64,000 nt of DNA from Bacteroidota bacterium. GTDB lineage: Bacteria; Bacteroidota; Bacteroidia; Cytophagales; Cyclobacteriaceae. The notes below the pieces were generated by a model. It saw only the letters and a list, made by a program, of their open reading frames with translations. It searched no databases and had not been told where the DNA came from. The DNA lies in NCBI GenBank assembly GCA_018267215.1, contig JAFDYX010000024.1, positions 1 to 64,000 of the forward strand, written 5' to 3'. Of the stretch, positions 17,315 to 27,287 are shown piece by piece (the stretch's first letter is position 1; each line of letters opens with the position of its first letter). Made by a program: the position numbers and the translations under genes.

Positions 17315-17570
17315 ACCAAAAGAAAGGTTTTGTGAAAATGCTATTGTTGTATGAACAATAGTGCGATGAGAATTGAGTTTTTTTTTTATGGTTATACTTT
17401 GTAGGGTTTCAAAATCAGTTACCTACACAAAAGTGTTTTTGTCTTAGAAACTATTTCAATTCTTGAAAAACAGGATATTTCTCTCTTCTAAGAAAAATCA
17501 TGGAAAAAGAGGATAGGAGTATAAGCGTAGCTGTTTTTCTTTTGTGCTGGCAAAGCCATAATTTTCGATA

Positions 17571-19535
17571 ATGAAAAATTGCCTGCTGATTTTGTATCTC
17601 ATGCTACTAAGCGTGCTGTGTTTGGCACAAGGTGTCGTAAAAAAGGATAGCCTGCTGAATAATATTGATAGAGCCACCACTGACAGCCTGAAGGTGGAAG
17701 TTTTGTATGAATACATGAAAGCAAACCTGAACAACAATACATCAGATTTCGAGCCCTACATCAAACAGATGACATCTTTAAGCAAGAAGATAAACTTTAA
17801 GTGGGGTCTAAGTACGGCCTATGTTCTGGGCTTATCTTACTATAAAAATCAAGGAAAATTTGAAAAGGCTTTACAATACGCGGACTCTGCCATTGCTGTT
17901 TCAAAAAATGAATCCGATGAAGACTTGAGGTTGAATATGGGTCACATACATCTCAATCGAGGGAATCTATATTATGTGATTGGCGACTATCAAAATGCGA
18001 TACAAGATTATTTCAGTGCAGAAAAAGTATTCCAACAAATAAAGCATAAATCTATTGTCAGTGCTTACAGCGGTATCGCTAATTGCTTTGGGGCATTATC
18101 CAACCAGCAGAAGGCATTAGAATTTGCTAAAAAGGCAGTGCGTACGGCAAGAGATTTTAATGATAACAGACTATATGCAACAACGATCATGAACCTTGCC
18201 ACCGAGGAAATGAATGCAGATAATTATGCTGCGGCAGATTCACTGCTGCATGCAGCATGGCCCATTGTAGAGCAATTGCAAAACTCCAAAAGCTTTCACG
18301 TGTACTACTACAATAAAGGAGATGTAGAAGCTTACTACAAAAAAGACAAACGAAAGGCAATAGAATATTATCAGAAATCTTATGACTATGGTTTGGAAAA
18401 TGAAGATGTATCTCAACAAGCTAAAGCACTCGACTTACTTATCAATTTACAATTGGAATTGAAACACAAAGACACTAAAGCTAACATAGATAAGTTTTAC
18501 AAATTGGCTGAAGAAAACGGACTCTCCGATAACAAAGCATCTGCACTGGATTATTATTCAAAATGGTATGGCAATCTGGGCGATTACAAAAGAGCTTATG
18601 AATATGCGCAACAATATCGGGTTGTCGCGGATAGTATTTATTCAGACAACATAAGCGAAAAAGCATCGAAGATGGAAATCCTTTTTCGTGTGGCCAACAA
18701 AGACAGCGAAATAAAATCCTTACAAGAAGAAAAAGAAATCCACCAACTGCAACTCAGGCAAAAAAATACGCTGAACTACATCCTCATCGGCAGCACTGTT
18801 TCATTACTCCTCATCTCTCTGCTTATCTACCGAAACTACCAACATCGTCAGAAGTTGCAACAGCAACGTATTACAGAATTAGAAACCGAAAAAAAACTAA
18901 CCGCTACCGAAGCCATCCTCCAAGGCGAAGAACAAGAACGTAGCCGCCTGGCCAAAGACTTGCATGATGGATTGGGAGGAATGCTTTCGGGAATTAAATA
19001 TTCATTGAACAATATGAAAGAAAACATGATGATGACACCTGCCGATGTGCAGGCTTTTGAACACAGCATCTACATGCTGGATAATTCCATCAGCGAGATG
19101 AGGCGCGTGGCACACAACCTGATGCCTGAGTCGCTTTTGAAATTCGGACTGAATGAAGCGTTAAACGATTTCTGCAAAGAGATGGGCCGCAATGGCATGC
19201 TGAAAGTAGTGTATCAATCTTTTGGATTGAAAGATAAATCTATTGATCGGAGTCTTTCGGTAACGATTTACCGAATTGTACAGGAACTGCTCAACAACAT
19301 TGTAAAGCATGCCGATGCTAAACAAGCCATCGTGCAAATAAGCGCATCCGAAAATCAATTGTCCATTACAGTAGAAGATGATGGCAAAGGAATGGAGCTT
19401 GATAAATCAAAAGAAGCTCAAGGCATTGGTTGGAAAAACATTCGCTCCCGGGTGGACTATCACAAAGGCACCATCAATATAAAGACGGCTCCAAGCAAAG
19501 GCACTTCAGTATTCATCGAATTTTCTATCACATGA
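17571..19535 (+). CDS. TPR sensor histidine kinase, NarL/DegS type (HisKA_3)
   Basis: 654 aa with a signal peptide (residues 1-19). Periplasmic TPR-like repeats (about 30-390) come next, then one membrane helix at about 401-420, a coiled coil (HRQKLQQQRITELETEKKL), HisKA_3 with phospho-acceptor His465 in RLAKDLHDGLGG, and a HATPase_c domain with N box ELLNNIVKHA and G1 box DDGKGM. The stop codon overlaps the start of the response regulator by 4 nt, so the two form a coupled two-component system. The TPR sensor suggests detection of a protein or peptide at the envelope (inference). Confidence 0.93.
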   Translation: MKNCLLILYLMLLSVLCLAQGVVKKDSLLNNIDRATTDSLKVEVLYEYMKANLNNNTSDFEPYIKQMTSLSKKINFKWGLSTAYVLGLSYYKNQGKFEKALQYADSAIAVSKNESDEDLRLNMGHIHLNRGNLYYVIGDYQNAIQDYFSAEKVFQQIKHKSIVSAYSGIANCFGALSNQQKALEFAKKAVRTARDFNDNRLYATTIMNLATEEMNADNYAAADSLLHAAWPIVEQLQNSKSFHVYYYNKGDVEAYYKKDKRKAIEYYQKSYDYGLENEDVSQQAKALDLLINLQLELKHKDTKANIDKFYKLAEENGLSDNKASALDYYSKWYGNLGDYKRAYEYAQQYRVVADSIYSDNISEKASKMEILFRVANKDSEIKSLQEEKEIHQLQLRQKNTLNYILIGSTVSLLLISLLIYRNYQHRQKLQQQRITELETEKKLTATEAILQGEEQERSRLAKDLHDGLGGMLSGIKYSLNNMKENMMMTPADVQAFEHSIYMLDNSISEMRRVAHNLMPESLLKFGLNEALNDFCKEMGRNGMLKVVYQSFGLKDKSIDRSLSVTIYRIVQELLNNIVKHADAKQAIVQISASENQLSITVEDDGKGMELDKSKEAQGIGWKNIRSRVDYHKGTINIKTAPSKGTSVFIEFSIT

Positions 19536-20149
19536 AGACCAAACTTTTTATAGTTGATGACCATTTCATGATAACAGAAGGCATCAAGGCCATGTTGCAA
19601 AACGAATCCGAAATGGAATGGCTTGGTCACGCTTACAATGCAGATACTTGTCTTTCATTTTTGCAACATCAACTTCCCGATGTGTTGTTGATGGACATCA
19701 ACCTTCCTGACAAAAGTGGCATTGACCTTTGCCGAGAAGTGAATGAAAAATATCCTACTGTACGAATCATTGGGTTAAGCACATTTAACCAACTTAGTTT
19801 TATCTCTAAAATGCTGGACAATGGTGCGATGGGTTATCTTTTAAAAAATGCTACCAAGCAAGAAGTGCTCACGGCTATCCGCACGGTGATGCAAGGCAAA
19901 AATTATTTAAGTCCTGAAGCTTTTGATATGTTGAAGAAGCCCAACGTAGAAGAAGCCCCCACACTTACCAGGCGCGAAATAGAAGTGCTGCAACTGATAG
20001 CCGAAGGAATGACGAATGCTGAGATGGCAGAAAAACTTTTTGTAAGCGCCACCACTGTTGATACGCACCGCAAGCATTTACTGGAAAAGTTTAATGCTAA
20101 AAATACGGCTGCATTAATAAGAGCAGCAGCACAAATGAAATTTGTGTAG
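19532..20149 (+). CDS. NarL/LuxR-family response regulator
   Basis: 205 aa. The receiver domain (residues 1-120) has VDDH acidic residues near the N-terminus, the phosphorylated Asp in LLMDINLPD and the conserved Lys in YLLKNAT. The C-terminal LuxR-type HTH reads LTRREIEVLQLIAEGMTNAEMAEKLFVSATTVDTHRKHLLEKF. Start ATG 19532 overlaps the kinase stop (ATGA). It is the partner of the preceding kinase; its targets are unknown, but the next gene, 26 nt downstream, could be co-transcribed. Confidence 0.93.
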   Translation: MKTKLFIVDDHFMITEGIKAMLQNESEMEWLGHAYNADTCLSFLQHQLPDVLLMDINLPDKSGIDLCREVNEKYPTVRIIGLSTFNQLSFISKMLDNGAMGYLLKNATKQEVLTAIRTVMQGKNYLSPEAFDMLKKPNVEEAPTLTRREIEVLQLIAEGMTNAEMAEKLFVSATTVDTHRKHLLEKFNAKNTAALIRAAAQMKFV

Positions 20150-20175
20150 TTGACTAACATCATCCCCAACTTATC

Positions 20176-21774
20176 ATGACAAAATACATCATCATTCTAA
20201 TGGCAATTTTGAATAGCTTCACCAGCTATGCGCAAAAGAAAACATTCGACATTGTTACTTACAATGTGCCCGTTGGATGGACACCGCAAGATGGCAACGG
20301 CTTCATTTCGTATTCAAAAATAGATGGCAGTAGTTGGGCGCAGATAGCCATTTACCAACACCGCAACAGCGAAGGCGACATACAAGCTGATTTTGATAAA
20401 GACTGGAATGAACTGGTGCTATCTGGCAAAACCATTTCATCCCCCGAAAAAACTGCGCCACAATCAGCCGAAGGCTGGACGGTGATGAGCGGTGCGGGCG
20501 TGTGGCAATACAATGGCGCCAACGTGACGTCTATGCTCACAATTTATTCTAACAACAAAATTTGTATATCGGTATTGTGTAATTCCACAGCACAACCTTA
20601 TTTGAAAGAGTATCAATCGTTGCTTGGCTCGTTAGATTTAGATGCAAGTAAGATTGCAGAACCACCAATCATTAATAATTCTACATCAACAAATACTACT
20701 TCATCAGCCAATACAAACAATGGCCCTATTGTTGGTTTGTGGTGCGATTATATACTTGAAACATCGGGTTATATGAATGGCTATGCACAATACACTGCCG
20801 GCTATTTCAGAAAAGAATATCTTTTTAATAGTGATGGCACATACATTTTCCGCACGAAGAATTGGTCGGTTTATATGAAGGAATCTATTTTTATTTATGA
20901 AACAGGAAAGTATTCCGTAAACGGAAATCAGTTGACTATTGCACCAATGCAAGGCAAAGGCGAATGGTGGAGTAAAACAAACAGTAGCAAAGAATGGGGC
21001 AAGTTGGTTAAGGTATCTGATTATAAATTGGAAAAAGTAACGTACGCTTTCGAGATAAAATATTATTCAGGAACGAAAAATTATAGTCTTATTTTAAAGT
21101 CGGCAAATCCAACTCAACGAGAAAGCAGTGAGCAAAAAGAAACTCATTATTCACAACGAAAATTAGAATCGTTGATTGATAACCCACCTGGATTTAAAAC
21201 AGATGCAGAAAATAGATCTTTAAATAATCAAAATGAAAATGGCGGTAATAGCATGCTTTCCGGAAAAATATGGGAAGGCAGCAGTTTGGAAAAAACAGGC
21301 TATGGCAATATGCAATACAATACCGGAGGCTTTTGGATTCACCAATATCAATTCAATACCAATGGTACTTACCAGTTTGTGTACAATGCTGCATCAGGCA
21401 TTGTAAATACACCTGTAAATGTGTTACAATATGAAACAGGCACTTACTCAGTAAACGGAAACCAACTAACCATCACACCACAAAAAGGAACGAATGAAGA
21501 ATGGAGTGTAGGAAAGATAGATAACGGCATGAGCGATTCTCATAGAAGAGAAGTGCTGGGAAAAAGAATAAAGCTGTTGAAGAAAACAGAAAGAAAATTA
21601 GAAAAAATTACCTATCCCTTTACTGTTGAATACTGGGAAGGCAACCAAGTCAATGTGTTGCTGTTGCAACATGCCCAACCCACAGTAAGAGAAGGAAGCC
21701 CAGGAGTAAATAACAGATCAGGATATTTTGAAACACCCGCTGCGAAAGCAACAAAATTTCCGGATTATAAATAA
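20176..21774 (+). CDS. Secreted hypothetical protein with two lipocalin-like domains
   Basis: 532 aa with a signal peptide (residues 1-19, ending YAQ). The N-terminal module (20-155) resembles a stress-protein or PsbP-like fold (VPVGWTPQDGNGFISYSK) of uncertain family. After an Asn/Thr/Ser-rich linker, two copies of the same domain follow (about 185-315 and 360-500). Each has a glycine-Tyr turn (YAQYTAGYFRKEYLFNSDGTY and QYNTGGFWIHQYQFNTNGTY), YETGxYSVNGNQLTI, and a closing LEKxTY(A/P)F segment. These are lipocalin-like barrels, internally duplicated. Function unknown; it may belong to the preceding two-component operon. Confidence 0.75.
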   Translation: MTKYIIILMAILNSFTSYAQKKTFDIVTYNVPVGWTPQDGNGFISYSKIDGSSWAQIAIYQHRNSEGDIQADFDKDWNELVLSGKTISSPEKTAPQSAEGWTVMSGAGVWQYNGANVTSMLTIYSNNKICISVLCNSTAQPYLKEYQSLLGSLDLDASKIAEPPIINNSTSTNTTSSANTNNGPIVGLWCDYILETSGYMNGYAQYTAGYFRKEYLFNSDGTYIFRTKNWSVYMKESIFIYETGKYSVNGNQLTIAPMQGKGEWWSKTNSSKEWGKLVKVSDYKLEKVTYAFEIKYYSGTKNYSLILKSANPTQRESSEQKETHYSQRKLESLIDNPPGFKTDAENRSLNNQNENGGNSMLSGKIWEGSSLEKTGYGNMQYNTGGFWIHQYQFNTNGTYQFVYNAASGIVNTPVNVLQYETGTYSVNGNQLTITPQKGTNEEWSVGKIDNGMSDSHRREVLGKRIKLLKKTERKLEKITYPFTVEYWEGNQVNVLLLQHAQPTVREGSPGVNNRSGYFETPAAKATKFPDYK

Positions 21775-21880
21775 TACCAATGAAAAGGGTATTCTTATTC
21801 TTTTATGGCTTATTTGATGGAAGAAACGGCTTGGCAGCAGTAGAATATCATAGCGGCATGAGATTTTTTCTATCGCTCAC

Positions 21881-21910
21881 TTGTTAGCTTCACTTTAGTT
21901 CCTATCTTTG
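21881..21910 (+). promoter_or_regulatory. Promoter of the rplC-headed ribosomal operon
   Basis: TTG at 21881-21883, a 19-nt spacer and TATCTTTG at 21903-21910 match the Bacteroidota -33/-7 consensus. The predicted transcript start is near 21916, giving a leader of about 55 nt before rplC. The leader has no obvious L4-type structure. Confidence 0.75.
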
Positions 21911-21972
21911 CAGTCCTTTTTGCGGGGCGAAACCCTCAAAACGACTCAAAATCAGCTAAATAGGTTTCAATT

Positions 21973-22608
21973 ATGCCTGGAATAATAGGACGTAAGGTAG
22001 GAATGACAAGCGTTTTCGGCTCTAATGGCGAAAGCATTGCTGTTACCGTCATCGAAGCGGGCCCTTGTGTGGTTACCCAAGTTAAAACTGCAGAGTCTAA
22101 AGATGGCTACAAAGCAGTACAGTTGGCCTTTGGTGATAAAAAAGAAAAAAACACACCGGCCGGTATGTTGGGTCATTTTAAGAAAGCCAACACATCGCCT
22201 AAACGCCATGTGGTAGAGTTCCGCGATTTCAGCGATGAGTTTGCCGGATTGATCGAGCTGGGTAAAGAAATAAAAATAGCCGATGTATTTGCAGAAGGCG
22301 ATTTCCTCGATGCGGTAGGTACCAGCAAAGGAAAAGGTTTTCAGGGTGTAGTAAAGCGTTATGGTTTTAGTGGAGTGGGTGGACAAACACACGGTCAGCA
22401 CAATCGTCTCCGCGCACCGGGTTCCATGGGTAACGCGTCCTTTGCAGCACGTGTTATTAAAGGAAAACGCTTGCCTGGCCGCATGGGCAACGACCGTGTA
22501 AAAATCACCAACCTGAAAGTAGTAAAAATAATTGCCGAGCAAAATTTGATCATGGTGAGTGGATCTATTCCCGGAGCAAAAAATTCAACGATAATTCTTG
22601 AAAAATAA
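21973..22608 (+). CDS. rplC: 50S ribosomal protein L3
   Basis: 211 aa. The N-terminal [15 protein letters not shown] and the central glutamine-containing loop [20 protein letters not shown] identify L3, one of the first proteins bound at the 3' domain of 23S rRNA. It is the first gene of the cluster here, because rpsJ, which usually precedes it, is absent and a strong promoter sits directly upstream. Its stop overlaps the rplD start by one base (TAATG). Confidence 0.97.
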   Translation: MPGIIGRKVGMTSVFGSNGESIAVTVIEAGPCVVTQVKTAESKDGYKAVQLAFGDKKEKNTPAGMLGHFKKANTSPKRHVVEFRDFSDEFAGLIELGKEIKIADVFAEGDFLDAVGTSKGKGFQGVVKRYGFSGVGGQTHGQHNRLRAPGSMGNASFAARVIKGKRLPGRMGNDRVKITNLKVVKIIAEQNLIMVSGSIPGAKNSTIILEK

Positions 22609-23240
22609 TGGACTTAGCGGTTGTAAAATATAACGGTGAAAAAACCGGTCGCAAAGTAAGCCTCACCAGTGAGGTTTTCGGCATTGAGCCCAATGACCAT
22701 GCGATTTATTTGGATGTAAAAAGCTACTTGGCCAACCAACGTCAGGGTACGCACAAATCCAAGCAGCGGAATGAAATTTCCGGCTCGTCAAAGAAAATCA
22801 AAAAACAAAAAGGAACCGGTGGAGCTCGTGCAGGTAATATTAAAAACCCGCAGTTTAAAGGTGGTGGCCGTATCTTCGGTCCCGTACCCCGTGATTACTC
22901 TATTAAGTTAAATAAAAAGGTAAAAGATCTGGCGCGCAAGTCAGCCCTGACCTACAAAGCAAAAGACAACTCGATTGCGGTCATTGAAGACTTTAACTTC
23001 GAAGCTCCAAAAACCAAACAATACCTTCAATTACTTAAGTCATTGGCATTAGATTCTAAGAAGACTTTATTGGTGCTTCCCGAAGTAGCTAAAAACGTAG
23101 TGCTGTCAGGCCGGAACGTGCAAAACACAAAAGTGATCACCGCCTCGCAAATCAACACCTACGATGTGCTCCATGCCGATCATTTGATTTTGGCAGAAGG
23201 CTCTGTAGAAAAGATCAGTAACCTGTTAAACAAAGCATAA
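22608..23240 (+). CDS. rplD: 50S ribosomal protein L4
   Basis: 210 aa with the typical exit-tunnel loop ([31 protein letters not shown], about 62-92) and the C-terminal alpha/beta domain ([19 protein letters not shown]). L4 lines the peptide tunnel and in other phyla also represses its operon; no such leader element is recognisable here. Confidence 0.97.
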   Translation: MDLAVVKYNGEKTGRKVSLTSEVFGIEPNDHAIYLDVKSYLANQRQGTHKSKQRNEISGSSKKIKKQKGTGGARAGNIKNPQFKGGGRIFGPVPRDYSIKLNKKVKDLARKSALTYKAKDNSIAVIEDFNFEAPKTKQYLQLLKSLALDSKKTLLVLPEVAKNVVLSGRNVQNTKVITASQINTYDVLHADHLILAEGSVEKISNLLNKA

Positions 23241-23241
23241 G

Positions 23242-23529
23242 ATGAGTGTTTTAATTACCCCTTTGGTAACAGAAAAAATTTCTGCCCTCAATGAAAAAGG
23301 AAAATATGGTTTCATTGTGGAGAAGACTGCCAATAAAATCGAAATAAAAAATGCCGTTGAAAAAACATACGGTGTAAACGTAGAAAAGGTGAACACAATG
23401 AATGTGTTGGGCAAGAAAAAATCACGGTTCACCAAAGCAGGTACACTAACCGGCAGAAGGCCAGATTATAAAAAAGCCATTGTAACATTGGCGACAGGCG
23501 AAGTGATTGATTTTTATAGCAACGTATAA
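23242..23529 (+). CDS. rplW: 50S ribosomal protein L23
   Basis: 95 aa. VLITPLVTEKIS opens the family and YGFIVEKTANKIEIKNAVEKTYGVNVEKVNT is the core fold. L23 sits at the tunnel exit and docks trigger factor and SRP. One base separates it from rplD; a 31-nt spacer follows before rplB. Confidence 0.96.
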   Translation: MSVLITPLVTEKISALNEKGKYGFIVEKTANKIEIKNAVEKTYGVNVEKVNTMNVLGKKKSRFTKAGTLTGRRPDYKKAIVTLATGEVIDFYSNV

Positions 23530-23560
23530 TTATAGACAACCCCTTTAATTAAGGTCAGTC

Positions 23561-24385
23561 ATGGCAATGAAAAAATTAAAACCAGTAACTCCCGGCACAC
23601 GTCACAGGCTTTCGCCCGGATTTGATGACATTACAGAGTCACGCCCGGAGAAATCGCTGGTGGTTACATTAAAGAAAACCGGTGGCCGCAATAGCGGTGG
23701 CCGTATGACGATGCGCTACATAGGCGGTGGACACAAACAAAAACTGCGCCTGGTAGATTTCAAGAGAGATAAATTTGGCGTACCGGCCGTAGTGAAATCA
23801 ATCGAGTACGATCCGACTAGAACGGCACGTGTAGCTAAGTTGTATTATGCCGATGGCCACAAATCGTATATCGTTGCTCCGAATGGAATAAAAGTAGGGC
23901 AAACAGTAATAGCGGGCGAAGAGGTAGCACCGGAAGTAGGTAATGCATTGCCATTGGCTAAAATACCGGTAGGTACTGTAGTACACAATGTAGAAATCCA
24001 ACCCGGCAAAGGTGCTGCCATAGCAAGAAGTGCAGGCTCATTTGTACAGTTGGTGGCACGCGAGGGCGACTATGCTACCCTGCGTATGCCCTCGGGCGAA
24101 ATGAGAAATGTGTTGGTAAACTGCATGGCAGTGGTTGGCTCTGTTTCCAATGCCGAACACATGAACGAAAAAGTTGGGAAAGCAGGCCGTACCCGTTGGA
24201 GAGGCAGACGCCCCCGTGTACGTGGTGTTGCGATGAATCCGGTAGATCACCCGATGGGTGGTGGTGAAGGACGTGCATCCGGTGGACATCCACGCTCGCG
24301 TAAAGGCTTGTTGGCGAAGGGCAAAAAAACTCGCCACCCGAAAAAATATTCTGATGGTTTAATCATTGCTAGACGCAAAAAATAA
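23561..24385 (+). CDS. rplB: 50S ribosomal protein L2
   Basis: 274 aa. The family motifs [22 protein letters not shown] near the N-terminus and the C-terminal [23 protein letters not shown] (with the conserved His of the peptidyl-transferase region) are intact. L2 joins the subunits and supports the peptidyl-transferase centre. It starts ATG-GCA-ATG, so the second Met (23567) is an alternative start. It overlaps rpsS by one base. Confidence 0.97.
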   Translation: MAMKKLKPVTPGTRHRLSPGFDDITESRPEKSLVVTLKKTGGRNSGGRMTMRYIGGGHKQKLRLVDFKRDKFGVPAVVKSIEYDPTRTARVAKLYYADGHKSYIVAPNGIKVGQTVIAGEEVAPEVGNALPLAKIPVGTVVHNVEIQPGKGAAIARSAGSFVQLVAREGDYATLRMPSGEMRNVLVNCMAVVGSVSNAEHMNEKVGKAGRTRWRGRRPRVRGVAMNPVDHPMGGGEGRASGGHPRSRKGLLAKGKKTRHPKKYSDGLIIARRKK

Positions 24386-24666
24386 TGGGAAGGTCAATTA
24401 AAAAGGGTCCATACCTCGATCAACGCTTGCTCAAGAAAGTGCAAGTGATGGAACAATCGGGTAAAAAATCGGTGATCAAAACATGGTCACGCAGAAGCAC
24501 AATCACACCTGATCTGATCGGGTTTACATTTGCCGTCCACAACGGAAATAAATTTATTCCGGTGTACGTCACCGAAAATATGGTGGGGCACAAGTTGGGC
24601 GAATTTGCACCTACGCGCACCTTCAAAGGACACTCAGGTAACAACAAAGCTGAGGCAGCAAAATAG
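24385..24666 (+). CDS. rpsS: 30S ribosomal protein S19
   Basis: 93 aa beginning [12 protein letters not shown], with the S19 signature [25 protein letters not shown] and [16 protein letters not shown]. It is a 30S head protein that pairs with S13. Translationally coupled to rplB through TAATG. Confidence 0.97.
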   Translation: MGRSIKKGPYLDQRLLKKVQVMEQSGKKSVIKTWSRRSTITPDLIGFTFAVHNGNKFIPVYVTENMVGHKLGEFAPTRTFKGHSGNNKAEAAK

Positions 24667-24699
24667 ATTTTAATCAGGCATAACTTTTACTCCTGAAAT

Positions 24700-25161
24700 A
24701 TGGAAACGGAAAAGAAAAAGAAAAGATCGGTAGTAAAGAGAGAGAAGATTGAGGCCGTAAAGCAAGCAGCCCAGTCAGGGCCCGCTACTGCCCATCTGAA
24801 TGACTCTCCCTCCTCTCCTCGTAAGATGAGATTAATTGCAGACCTGATCCGTGGCGAGCGGGTAAGCAAGGCATTAAATATTTTAAAATATGATGCCAAG
24901 CACCCTTCTGCTAAAATGGAAAAGTTGTTGCTTTCAGCCATTAACAACTGGGAATCAAAAAACTCGGATGTGAAATTGGAAGAAGCCGACCTTTTTGTAA
25001 AAGAAGTACACGTAGGCGGTGGCCGGATTTTGAAAAGACTGAGACCGGCACCTCAGGGTCGTGCCCACCGGGTAAGAAAACGTTCTAACCACGTAACCTT
25101 GGTGGTTGACCGTATGCCGGCTAAAGTTGAAAAACAAGCAGTTAAAGAAACCAAAGAATAA
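24700..25161 (+). CDS. rplV: 50S ribosomal protein L22 with N-terminal extension
   Basis: 153 aa, longer than the usual 110. A Lys/Glu-rich leader ([22 protein letters not shown], residues 1-22) and a linker precede the L22 core, which starts near [21 protein letters not shown]. The tunnel hairpin ([27 protein letters not shown]) is complete. The extension is A-rich coding sequence; a spurious upstream start cannot be excluded, but no good internal ATG precedes the core. Confidence 0.95.
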   Translation: METEKKKKRSVVKREKIEAVKQAAQSGPATAHLNDSPSSPRKMRLIADLIRGERVSKALNILKYDAKHPSAKMEKLLLSAINNWESKNSDVKLEEADLFVKEVHVGGGRILKRLRPAPQGRAHRVRKRSNHVTLVVDRMPAKVEKQAVKETKE

Positions 25162-25953
25162 ATGGGACAAAAAATTAACCCGGTAGGCCTTCGTTTAGGC
25201 ATCGTGCGCGGCTGGGACTCCAGCTGGTTTGGCGGAAATACATTTTCAGATAAACTGGTAGAAGACCACAAAATCAGAAAATATGTTGATGCGAGGATTC
25301 AAAAAGGAGGAATCTCCAAAATTGTAATCGAACGCACCCTCAAAAGAATTACACTCACCATTCACACGGCACGTCCGGGTGTTGTTATTGGAAAAGGAGG
25401 AACAGAGGTTGATAAAATTAAAGAAGAGTTGAAGAAGCTCACCAACAAAGATGTGCAGATCAACATTTTCGAAATTAAAAGACCGGAGTTAGATGCAAAG
25501 CTGGTAGGCGAGTCAATAGCACAACAACTGGAGGCACGTATTTCTTACCGCAGAGCCATGAAGCAAGCCATCGCATCTACCATGCGCGTAGGGGCAGAAG
25601 GTATTAAAGTGAAATTATCAGGTCGTTTGGCAGGTGCCGATATGGCTCGCACAGAACAATATAAAGAAGGACGTATTCCGTTGCATACACTTCGTGCCGA
25701 TATAGATTATGCTATCTCCGAGGCACAAACTGTGTACGGAAAAATTGGTATCAAAGTATGGATATTCAAAGGAGAAGTATATGGCAAGCGCGATCTGTCG
25801 CCCAACGTAGGGATGGTAGGTACAGCAGGCAATGAAGGAAAAGGTGGAGCCCAAGGCGGAAATGAAAGAAGATCGAGAGGTGAAGACAGAAGAAGAGGTG
25901 GGGATGGAGATGACCGCAGAGGAAGAGGCGAAGGACGAGGAAGAAAGAAATAA
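25162..25953 (+). CDS. rpsC: 30S ribosomal protein S3 with RG-rich tail
   Basis: 263 aa. The KH domain ([20 protein letters not shown]) and C-terminal S3 domain ([37 protein letters not shown]) are complete. From about residue 225 the protein ends in a low-complexity Gly/Arg/Asp tail ([22 protein letters not shown]). S3 lines the mRNA entry channel; the basic tail may contact mRNA or rRNA (inference). It begins directly after the rplV stop. Confidence 0.97.
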   Translation: MGQKINPVGLRLGIVRGWDSSWFGGNTFSDKLVEDHKIRKYVDARIQKGGISKIVIERTLKRITLTIHTARPGVVIGKGGTEVDKIKEELKKLTNKDVQINIFEIKRPELDAKLVGESIAQQLEARISYRRAMKQAIASTMRVGAEGIKVKLSGRLAGADMARTEQYKEGRIPLHTLRADIDYAISEAQTVYGKIGIKVWIFKGEVYGKRDLSPNVGMVGTAGNEGKGGAQGGNERRSRGEDRRRGGDGDDRRGRGEGRGRKK

Positions 25954-25983
25954 TTTCGTAAAGATAGATTTAAGGTAAAAGTC

Positions 25984-26418
25984 ATGTTACAACCGAAGCG
26001 AACGAAATTCAGGAAGATGCAAAAGGGCAAGGTGAAAGGATTGGCCACCCGTGGCCACCAGATTGCCTTTGGATCATTTGCCTTGAAAGCATTGGAACCC
26101 GGATGGATTACGGCACGCCAGTTAGAGGCCGCCCGCGTTGCCCTTACAAGAGCTATGAAACGCGAGGGTCAGGTGTGGATCCGTATTTTTCCTGATAAGC
26201 CCATTACCCGCAAACCTGCAGAGGTGCGTATGGGTAAAGGAAAAGGAGCTCCCGAGTATTGGGTTGCCGTGGTAAAACCGGGCACTATTTTATTTGAAGC
26301 CGGGGGCGTAAACACAGCCACAGCTAAAGAAGCATTAGCACTGGCCGATGGCAAACTTCCTATCAAAACGAGGTTCACCATTCGCAGAGATTATGTGGAA
26401 CAAGTAGCAGCAAAATAA
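25984..26418 (+). CDS. rplP: 50S ribosomal protein L16
   Basis: 144 aa starting [15 protein letters not shown], with the typical [22 protein letters not shown] and [23 protein letters not shown] segments. L16 organises the A-site of the 50S subunit. A 30-nt spacer separates it from rpsC. Confidence 0.97.
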   Translation: MLQPKRTKFRKMQKGKVKGLATRGHQIAFGSFALKALEPGWITARQLEAARVALTRAMKREGQVWIRIFPDKPITRKPAEVRMGKGKGAPEYWVAVVKPGTILFEAGGVNTATAKEALALADGKLPIKTRFTIRRDYVEQVAAK

Positions 26419-26425
26419 TTGAGAC

Positions 26426-26620
26426 ATGAAAAACGCTGAAATAAAAGGATTGAACGTAGCAGAGTTGCAGGATAAAATCGGCAGCGAAAAAGAAAATTTG
26501 CGCAAAATGAAATTTGCCCATCATGTTTCGGCTATCGAAAACCCGATGCGCATCAGAGAAACCAGAAAACTGATAGCCCGGTTAAAAACAGAATTGACAT
26601 CGAAAGAACGCCAAAAGTAA
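26426..26620 (+). CDS. rpmC: 50S ribosomal protein L29
   Basis: 64 aa forming two long helices (GLNVAELQDKIGSEKENLRKMKFAHHV; PMRIRETRKLIARLKTELTSKE). It binds near the tunnel exit beside L23. Seven bases follow rplP. Confidence 0.95.
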   Translation: MKNAEIKGLNVAELQDKIGSEKENLRKMKFAHHVSAIENPMRIRETRKLIARLKTELTSKERQK

Positions 26621-26626
26621 TTTTTC

Positions 26627-26914
26627 ATGGAAACAACAGTAACAGCAGCCTCCGCAACGGTTGAGCGTAACAGCCGAAAAGAACGTATCGGTAAGGTGGT
26701 AAGCAATAAAATGCAAAAATCAATAGTCGTGGCCTTGGATCGCAAGACCAAGCACCCGATCTATGGAAAATTTATGACCAAGACCACCAAGTTTGTGGCT
26801 CATGATGAAAAAAATGAAGCCGGCATTGGCGATGTAGTACGCATCATGGAAACCAGACCGCTGAGCAAATTAAAACGTTGGAGATTAGTAGAAATCATTG
26901 AAAAAGCGAAGTAA
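26627..26914 (+). CDS. rpsQ: 30S ribosomal protein S17
   Basis: 95 aa. The OB-fold motifs [33 protein letters not shown] and [23 protein letters not shown] identify S17. A short Thr/Ala-rich N-terminal segment ([15 protein letters not shown]) is extra relative to the shortest homologues. Confidence 0.97.
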   Translation: METTVTAASATVERNSRKERIGKVVSNKMQKSIVVALDRKTKHPIYGKFMTKTTKFVAHDEKNEAGIGDVVRIMETRPLSKLKRWRLVEIIEKAK

Positions 26915-26916
26915 TT

Positions 26917-27285
26917 ATGATATCAACCGAAACCAGACTTAACGTAGCAGACAACAGCGGAGCAAAAGAAGTTCTTTGTTTGCACGTGCTTGGAGGTACC
27001 AAAAGGCGCTCTGCCAGCGTGGGCGATAAAATAGTTGTTACCGTGAAATCTGCTTTGCCCACTAGCCAGATAAAAAAAGGAACAGTAAGCAAGGCCGTTA
27101 TCGTGCGTACAAAAAAAGAAGTACGCAGAAAAGACGGGTCTTACATCCGTTTTGAAGACAATGCAGCCGTTTTGCTGACAGCACAAGACGAGCCACGCGG
27201 CACACGCATTTTTGGCCCGGTAGCACGCGAACTCCGCGAGAAGCAATTTATGAAAATCGTATCGTTAGCGCCTGAAGTATTATAA
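26917..27285 (+). CDS. rplN: 50S ribosomal protein L14
   Basis: 122 aa, the standard length, with [22 protein letters not shown] and the C-terminal [16 protein letters not shown]14 sits at the subunit interface and is the binding site for silencing factor RsfS. Two bases separate it from both neighbours, so it lies inside a tightly packed unit. Confidence 0.97.
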   Translation: MISTETRLNVADNSGAKEVLCLHVLGGTKRRSASVGDKIVVTVKSALPTSQIKKGTVSKAVIVRTKKEVRRKDGSYIRFEDNAAVLLTAQDEPRGTRIFGPVARELREKQFMKIVSLAPEVL

Positions 27286-27287
27286 TC

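Noticed and set aside
21780-21887. A 35-codon open frame starting MKRVFLFFYGLFDG directly upstream of the rplC promoter
   Set aside because: Short, overlaps the promoter's -33 region, and nothing indicates a leader peptide function. Kept only as a note because it begins like a signal peptide.
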